A stretch of DNA of 64,000 bases from Rhea pennata. Lineage: Eukaryota > Chordata > Aves > Rheiformes > Rheidae. The notes beneath the pieces were generated by a model, which saw only the letters and a list, made by a program, of their open reading frames with translations, had not been told where the DNA came from and did no database searches. The position numbers were made by a program, and so were the translations under genes. Shown piece after piece: positions 58,850 to 64,000 of this stretch (the first letter of the stretch is position 1; each line of letters starts with the position of its first letter). The stretch lies in contig NC_084687.1 in assembly GCF_028389875.1 (NCBI RefSeq), positions 2,557,175-2,621,174 of the forward strand, read 5' to 3'.

Positions 58850-59260
58850 GCTGTCTGGCTCTATATAGGGCGTTACGTATAACCCTGGGCGTCTGCTCCT
58901 CTATAGGAGGCACCTAAAACTCCTGGGCGTCCAGCCCTGTATAGGGGCCGTATGTAACCCCCGGGTGACCAGCTCTGTATGTAACACCTGAGGGCCAGCT
59001 CGTATACGCAAGGGCGTATATAATCCCTGCCGTCGGACTCTATAGGGACAGACATAACCCCTGGCTGCCCAGCCCTGTATAGGGACAGATATAAGCCCTA
59101 AGTGCCCAGCTATATATAGGGGATATAAATAAGCCCTGGGTATCCAGCACTGCAGAGGTGGCGCATATATATATATATATTTATAAATATACGTATAACT
59201 CCAGGGCGCCTGGTGCCGTGCAGGGATTATATATGACCTCCAGGTGCCCAGCTCCCCTTC
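58850..59260 (+). repeat. Diverged minisatellite with TATAGGG cores
   Basis: About nine units of 40 to 50 bases containing CTGTATAGGG, TATAACCCCTGG and GCCCAGC, in the predicted SYPL2 3' UTR. Includes a short (AT)n stretch near 59166-59182. Confidence 0.75.
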
Positions 59261-59294
59261 AGGGCCATACGTGGCCCTCGCGTGTGTTCGCCCA

Positions 59295-60285
59295 GTGCTG
59301 CCGGGGGTTCTCCGCAGCCCTGCCCGGGGGTCTCCGCAGCGCTGCCGGGGGGGTTCTCTGCAGCGCTGCCGGGGGGTCTCCACAGCCCTGCCCGGGTGTC
59401 TCCGCAGCCCTGCCCGGGGGTCTCCGCGGCCCTGCCCGGGGGGTCTCCGCAGCGCTGCCCGGGGGTCTCCGCAGCCCTGCCGGGAGGTTCTACGTAGCCC
59501 TGCCCGGGTGTCTCCGCAGCCCTGCCCGGGGGTCTCCGCAGCCCTGCCGGGAGGTTCTACGTAGCCCTGCCCGGGGGTCTCCGCGGCCCTGCCCGGGTGT
59601 CTCCGCAGCACTGCCCGGGAGTTCTCCGCGGCCCTGCCCGGGGGTCTCCGCAGCGCTGCCCGGGGGTCTCCGCAACCCTGCCCGGGTGTCTCCGCGGCCC
59701 TGCCTGGGGGTCTCCGCAGCGCTGCCCGGGGGGTCTCCGCAACGCTGCCCGGGTGTCTCCGCAACCCTGCCCGGGTGTCTCCGCGGCCCTGCCGGGGGGT
59801 CTCCGCGGCCCTGCCCGGGTGTCTCTGCGGCCCTGCCCAGGTGTCTCCGCGGCCCTGCCCGGGTGTCTCCGCAGCCCTGCCGGGGGGTCTCCGCGGCCCT
59901 GCCCGGGGGGTCTCCGCAGCCCTGCCCGGGGGGTCTCCGCAGCCCTGCCCGGGGTTCTCCGCAACGCTGCCCGGGTGTCTCCGCAACCCTGCCCGGGTGT
60001 CTCCGCGGCCCTGCCCGGGTGTCTCCGCGGCCCTGCCGGGGGGTCTCCGCGGCCCTGCCCGGGGGTCTCCGTGGCCCTGCCCGGGTGTCTCCGCGGCCCT
60101 GCCCGGGGGTCTCCGTGGCCCTGCCTGGGTGTCTCCGCGGCCCTGCCGGGGGGTCTCCGCGGCCCTGCCCGGGGGTCTCCGCGGCCCTGCCCGGGGGTCT
60201 CTGCGGCCCTGCCCGGGGGTCTCCGCGGCCCTGCCGGGGGGTCTCCGCGGCCCTGCCCGGGGGGTCTCCGCAGCGCTGCCGCCCG
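59295..60285 (+). repeat. 22-bp GC-rich minisatellite in the SYPL2 3' UTR
   Basis: About 45 copies of a 21- to 23-base unit, GCCCTGCCCGGGGGTCTC plus CGCG or CGCA. Copies are very alike and differ by G/T at the GGG(G/T)GTCTC position and by G-run length. The next poly(A) signal is beyond the array, so it should be transcribed. Confidence 0.93.
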
Positions 60286-60368
60286 CTCTGCCGAGGCCGT
60301 ACAGGCCCCCGGGCGCCGGGCGAAGCCCCCGCCGGTGCTGCCGGGCCCGGCGGTGGCCGCGGGCGCTC

Positions 60369-60374
60369 AATAAA
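60369..60374 (+). other. SYPL2: SYPL2 poly(A) signal
   Basis: First canonical AATAAA downstream of the SYPL2 stop, about 1.76 kb away. ATXN7L2 starts only about 270 bases further on. Confidence 0.65.
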
Positions 60375-60419
60375 GCCGGGCGCCAGGGCTCCCTGGAAGG
60401 ACACTGGCTCCGGGCGGTT

Positions 60420-60638
60420 TCTTGGCGCCGGGGGAAGGAGGCGGCGCCGGGCCGGGCCGGGCCGGGCCGGGGCTGCCACGGGCGGGCGGGCGGACTACAT
60501 CCCCCATGGTGCCGCGCGGCGGGGGGGGGCGCGCGGCGCATGCGCGGGCGGCGGGGGCGGGGCGGCGGCGCGGGCCGCCGGGGGGGGGAGGGAGGGGGGG
60601 CGGTGCGCGCTCCCGCGGCGGCGGCGGCGGCGGCGGCG
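60420..60638 (+). promoter_or_regulatory. ATXN7L2: ATXN7L2 promoter / 5' UTR with CGG repeat
   Basis: Extremely GC-rich short intergenic region. It has GGGCC repeats near 60453-60475, the motif ACTACATCCCCCATGGTGCC near 60494 and GC boxes. A CGG run of about eight copies ends at the ATG, probably inside the 5' UTR. Confidence 0.5.
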
Positions 60639-60771
60639 ATGGCGGCGCGTGGGCGCGCGGCGGCGGCGATGGCGGCGGCGGAGCGGCGGCTGCCGAGCCT
60701 CGACGACTTCGCGGGGAAGAGCTGGAGCGCCTGGGTGGAGCGGGCCGGGCCGCCGGCCGAGCCGGGTGAGG

Positions 60772-60803
<32 letters not shown>

Positions 60804-63800
60804 GGGCGAGGCGGGGGGGGGGCTGCCGCCAAACGGGGCCGCGCCCGCCGCCCCCCGGTCCTAGCGCCGCCCCGCGGCGGCCGGGCACCGAGCAGGGCAG
60901 CGCAGCGCAGCGGGCACCCCGCGCCGAGTGCCGGGAACGAGGTGCCCCGCGCCGGGCGGCTGGCACCCGGCACCCCGGGGTGAGCAACCGGGTGCCCCGG
61001 AGCGGGCACCGGGCGTTGCAGCCGGGCACCCCGCGCCGGGCAGCGGCTCTGGGGCGCTGGGTGCTGCCCCAGTGGGCACCTCGCTCCGCTGGGAGCTGCA
61101 CGCCGGCTGCGGGGCACCGGGCACCCCAGCCGGGCCCCCCAGCTGGGCATGGCTGCGCCGGCACCCTTGGTCACGGATGGGGTGCGGGTGCCTCCTGCTG
61201 CGGCTGGGCCGGGCTGGATGGGGCGCGCGCCCCGCTGGCGTGGCCGTGGGGATCCAGAGTGGCACGGCCGGATGGACCGGAGATCCGGCACGGCACGGTC
61301 GGACGGGGCACGGGCACCCCGGCACGGCCCCGTGGATCTGGGCATCCCCTACGGCGCGGCTGGATTGCGCTTGGCAGCCAGTATGGCCTGGCCAGATGGG
61401 ACTGGGTGTCCAGTGTCGCACAGCTGGACGAGCCATGGGCATCACTGGCATGGTCAGACGGGACCGGGCATCCAGCATGGCACGGTTGGATGGGACAGGG
61501 TGTCCAGTACGGCCCAGCTGGATGAGACTGGGCAGTCAGCATGGCCAGACAGGGCACACGCAGTGCTGGCACGGCCAGGCGGGACTGGGCATCCAGTATG
61601 GCCCAGCCAGATGGGACTAGGCTTCCAGTACGGCCCGGCCAGATGGGGCATGGGCACAGCCGGCGGGGACGTGGGTGCCAGCGTGGCTCGGCGCCGCCGG
61701 CCGGTGCTGGCACCTGCACGCGGCATGGCCAGCTAGGACGCGGGCCCCTGTCGGATGGGGATGGCGGTGCCCCCACGTCGGGCTCGGACCCCTGGTGCGA
61801 CGCTGTCAGCCTGGCTGCCAGTGCCTGCAGATGGCAGCTCCTGGGCCTCCCAGCTGGGAGCGGGCATCCCTGAGGGCGCCCGTGTCCCCTGCCCTTCGTC
61901 CTGGGTCACCCCTCGGATCCCGGCGTGCGGCAGCGGGGTCCCTCCGTGGTGGGTTTTGGGTCCGACTTGGGCGTTCTCAGCGGTCTCCGAGCCCTTTGCC
62001 TCGTTCGTGTTGGCCCGTGCCCATCGCGACGCCCCGCGCCCCGGTCCCCCGCCACCGCCAGCGCTCGCGGGGTCCAGGCCTCGGCCGCCCTTGGGACCGG
62101 GTGGCCGCAGCTCCGGCTGCCCCTTGCGAAGGGCTGGGAGGTGGCAGAAAGGAACCGCCGATGCCTGGACCTTCCCCTTCCCGGCTCGCTTGCCACTGTG
62201 TCCTGGCGTGGATTTACCGAGAAGCGTCGGGGTTTTCAGGGTTTTTTTAGCCAGGGCTGGAAAGAAAATTCCCTTTGGCACCGTTGGCGAAGGTGGGTTG
62301 TTTTTCCTCTCCTCCTTACAGATTGAAAACGCAACAGCACTGATAGCTGGCGAGAGCGCTGCTAGTTTCTGTCTAATCTAGGCTCCCAGTAGGCTGCAGC
62401 GTAGGATCTCCTCGGCGGCGGATTTGGCAGGGTTTGGTGTGGCCCAGCGTCGCGGCGCTGGGGTTGGGGCCGCGGGACCCTGGCGGGCGAGGGCCCGAGC
62501 GGTGCCGCCGCTGGCTTCGCGCAGCCCCCGCTTCGGGCAACGCGCCGGCCCCCCCCCCCAGTCGTCAAATTCGAGCTTGGTTTAATTGCTTCGAGAGCAC
62601 TGGTCCGGGGTTTTAACGGCCGCGAGGAGCGGCGCTGCCTCGACGGCGCTCGCGGGACGGGCTGCAGCCTCGCGGTCAGCGCCGGCCTTCGCTCGCCGTC
62701 CCGGCTTCTCCTTGTGCCGTTCGGAGCTTCATCCCCGGCTTCTGCTGGGGGGCGGGAGGTTCTTTCTGCGGGACGCGGCGCCAGGGTTGGGGTGATGGAG
62801 ACGCGTCGTGCTGTCGATGGGAGAAGCTGAAGCCGCTTTCGGGCTGCCGCGCGGTTACCCGAGGCCGATGCAGTTCGTGACGCAGATGGGACTTGACCTG
62901 AGAGCACGTGGGCTCTCCGCAGCCGCACTGCAGGATGCCGCGGGCTCACGAAGGGGTTTATTTTCCCTAGGGGGGGCTTCACCCCCCCGCAGACGGGGTG
63001 CCACCTTAAACACGGCTGCTCCCGGCGCTTTGGCGCAGGGGACGCCCTCCTCGCCCGAGCCGGGGCGTCTGCAACCGAGACCCGGTCCGGGGGCCAGTCG
63101 CCGCCGTCCCCGCGCGGACATGGGATGGGAACCGTGTCCGGCCGCTGCCGCGCGTGACGGGGCCGGAGCAGAGCCCCTTTCCGCCCTCGGGCCCCGGCTC
63201 GGATGGGGACGTCCTTGCGGTGCCCGGCGCTGCTGACGGCGCCTTTTCTCTCCGGCAGGGTCGGAGCCGGAGGAGAGCAGTAAAAGTGGGAGCAAGAAGC
63301 TGGATGCGATGACCCTCATCAAGGAAGGTGAGCGCCAGCCAGGCCGACTCCCTCCCTTGGGGGAGAAAACCTGGTGTTTGGGGGCTGCGTTTACCCTCCA
63401 GGCTCACCCGCCGGGTGCTGACGCGTGGCAGGATGCGGCGGGGTGCCGAGCTGCCCGCGCCGCCCGCGTTTGGGCAGGCGCATCGTGGCCGAAACGGCTC
63501 CCGTCCCGCTTCTCACCGGCGTCTCTCGCCCTCGCAGACATGTCGATCTTCGGCCACTGCCCGGCCCACGACGAGTTTTACCTGGTGGTGTGCAACCACT
63601 GCAGCCAAGTGGTGAAGCCTCAAGCCTTCCAGAAGCACTGCGGTGAGCCGGGGCGACGCCGCGGGGTGGCTGGGCATGGCACGGCACGGCACGGCACGGC
63701 GCCGTCCCCTCCGGGCCGAGGCGGCGTTCCCCCGGGGCGTTTCTGGAGAGGGGGCAGGAGCCAGGGGTGCACGATTGGCCCCCGGGGCAGATCCCGGAGG

Positions 63801-64000
63801 CCGTCGGCCCTCCGAGCGCGGGGCTTTTTGCAGGGAAGGAGGAGATGGACGGCGGGTGCCCGCTTGGGGAGCCGGGGGGGGGGGCTCGGCGGGGCGGGGG
63901 TCTCCACGGAGCGGGATAACGATGGGTTCCCAACCCCGTTGTCCCGGCAGAACGCCGCCACGGCCCTCTGAGCAAGCTGTACGCGCGGGCTGGCTCCGGC
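60639..64000 (+). CDS. ATXN7L2: ATXN7L2, ataxin-7-like 2 (5' part)
   Basis: Ataxin-7 paralogue, a family found in the SAGA deubiquitinase module. Exons 60639-60765, 63259-63327, 63538-63642 and 63951 to the right edge give 117 in-frame codons. The N-terminus [20 protein letters not shown] continues [19 protein letters not shown], then [39 protein letters not shown] and [20 protein letters not shown] form the Cys/His zinc-binding block typical of the family. All match remembered human ATXN7L2. A second in-frame ATG lies ten codons in and also has a human counterpart. The SCA7 domain and C-terminus lie beyond the window. Intron 1 is 2.5 kb, mostly minisatellite and unrecognised sequence. Confidence 0.96.
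60773..60803 (+). repeat. CGG repeat at the start of ATXN7L2 intron 1
   Basis: About nine GGC triplets begin seven bases after the exon 1 donor. With the run before the ATG, exon 1 is bracketed by CGG tracts. Confidence 0.85.
60880..61150 (+). repeat. Degenerate GGGCACC repeat, ATXN7L2 intron 1
   Basis: Words GGGCACCCCGCGCCGGGCA and CCGGGCACC recur every 15 to 30 bases. Confidence 0.65.
61180..61740 (+). repeat. Minisatellite in ATXN7L2 intron 1
   Basis: Imperfect units of about 33 to 45 bases containing GGCCAGATGGGACTGGGC and ATCCAGTATGGC, about 14 copies. The remainder of the intron to 63258 shows nothing I can name. Confidence 0.8.

Noticed and set aside
58901-61345. Open frame of 814 codons on the minus strand, and a 568-codon frame on the plus strand over the same DNA
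   Set aside because: Both run through the 22-bp minisatellite. A stop-free repeat unit keeps all frames open, and the Pro/Arg/Gly-rich products have no domain.

Overview
The window looks like a gene-dense, very GC-rich piece of a bird genome, probably a microchromosome. It carries eight vertebrate genes with standard GT-AG introns, an avian-type CR1 LINE tail, short introns, CpG-island promoters and a private minisatellite in nearly every intron or intergenic gap. I recognised the genes by comparing exon translations with remembered human proteins; no database was searched. The species cannot be named from this.

Layout, left to right: CELSR2 3' end (+, 114-1860); PSRC1 (-, 3028-4792); PPIL1 (+, 5914-8055); CPNE5 (+, 10982-20606); SORT1 (-, 22785-37076); PSMA5 (-, 41072-53143); SYPL2 (+, 55125-58607); ATXN7L2 5' end (+, 60639 to the right edge). 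Exon models of CPNE5 (21 exons, 579 aa), SORT1 (20 exons, 805 aa), PSMA5 (9 exons, 241 aa), PPIL1 (4 exons, 166 aa) and SYPL2 (6 exons, 256 aa) are phase-consistent from start to stop. PSRC1 needs one extra base in a G6 run to stay open.

CELSR2-PSRC1 and SORT1-PSMA5-SYPL2-ATXN7L2 match the human 1p13.3 LDL-cholesterol locus. PPIL1-CPNE5, neighbours on human 6p21.2, lie between PSRC1 and SORT1, and MYBPHL is not found. The genes do not form one pathway; they are a planar-polarity receptor, a spindle/microtubule protein, a spliceosomal cyclophilin, a calcium-dependent membrane-binding copine, a Vps10p sorting receptor, a proteasome alpha subunit, a triad-junction tetraspan protein and a SAGA-type ataxin-7 paralogue.

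Composition switches sharply. About 1-22 kb and 53-64 kb are extremely GC-rich with homopolymer C/G runs and tandem repeats. About 38.6-52.6 kb (the SORT1-PSMA5 gap and PSMA5 introns) is AT-richer, with poly-T/poly-A runs and the CR1 copy. The most interesting non-genic signals are an intronic minisatellite made of CCAAT-box (NF-Y-like) units in CPNE5, a two-faced 26-bp palindromic minisatellite in CPNE5, a roughly 1-kb 22-bp minisatellite that should be transcribed in the SYPL2 3' UTR, and short AT-rich islands with homeodomain, POU, MEF2, SOX and RFX-like motifs in CPNE5 intron 10 and SORT1 intron 1. I saw no previously undescribed protein system, CRISPR array, RNA gene or viral fossil.
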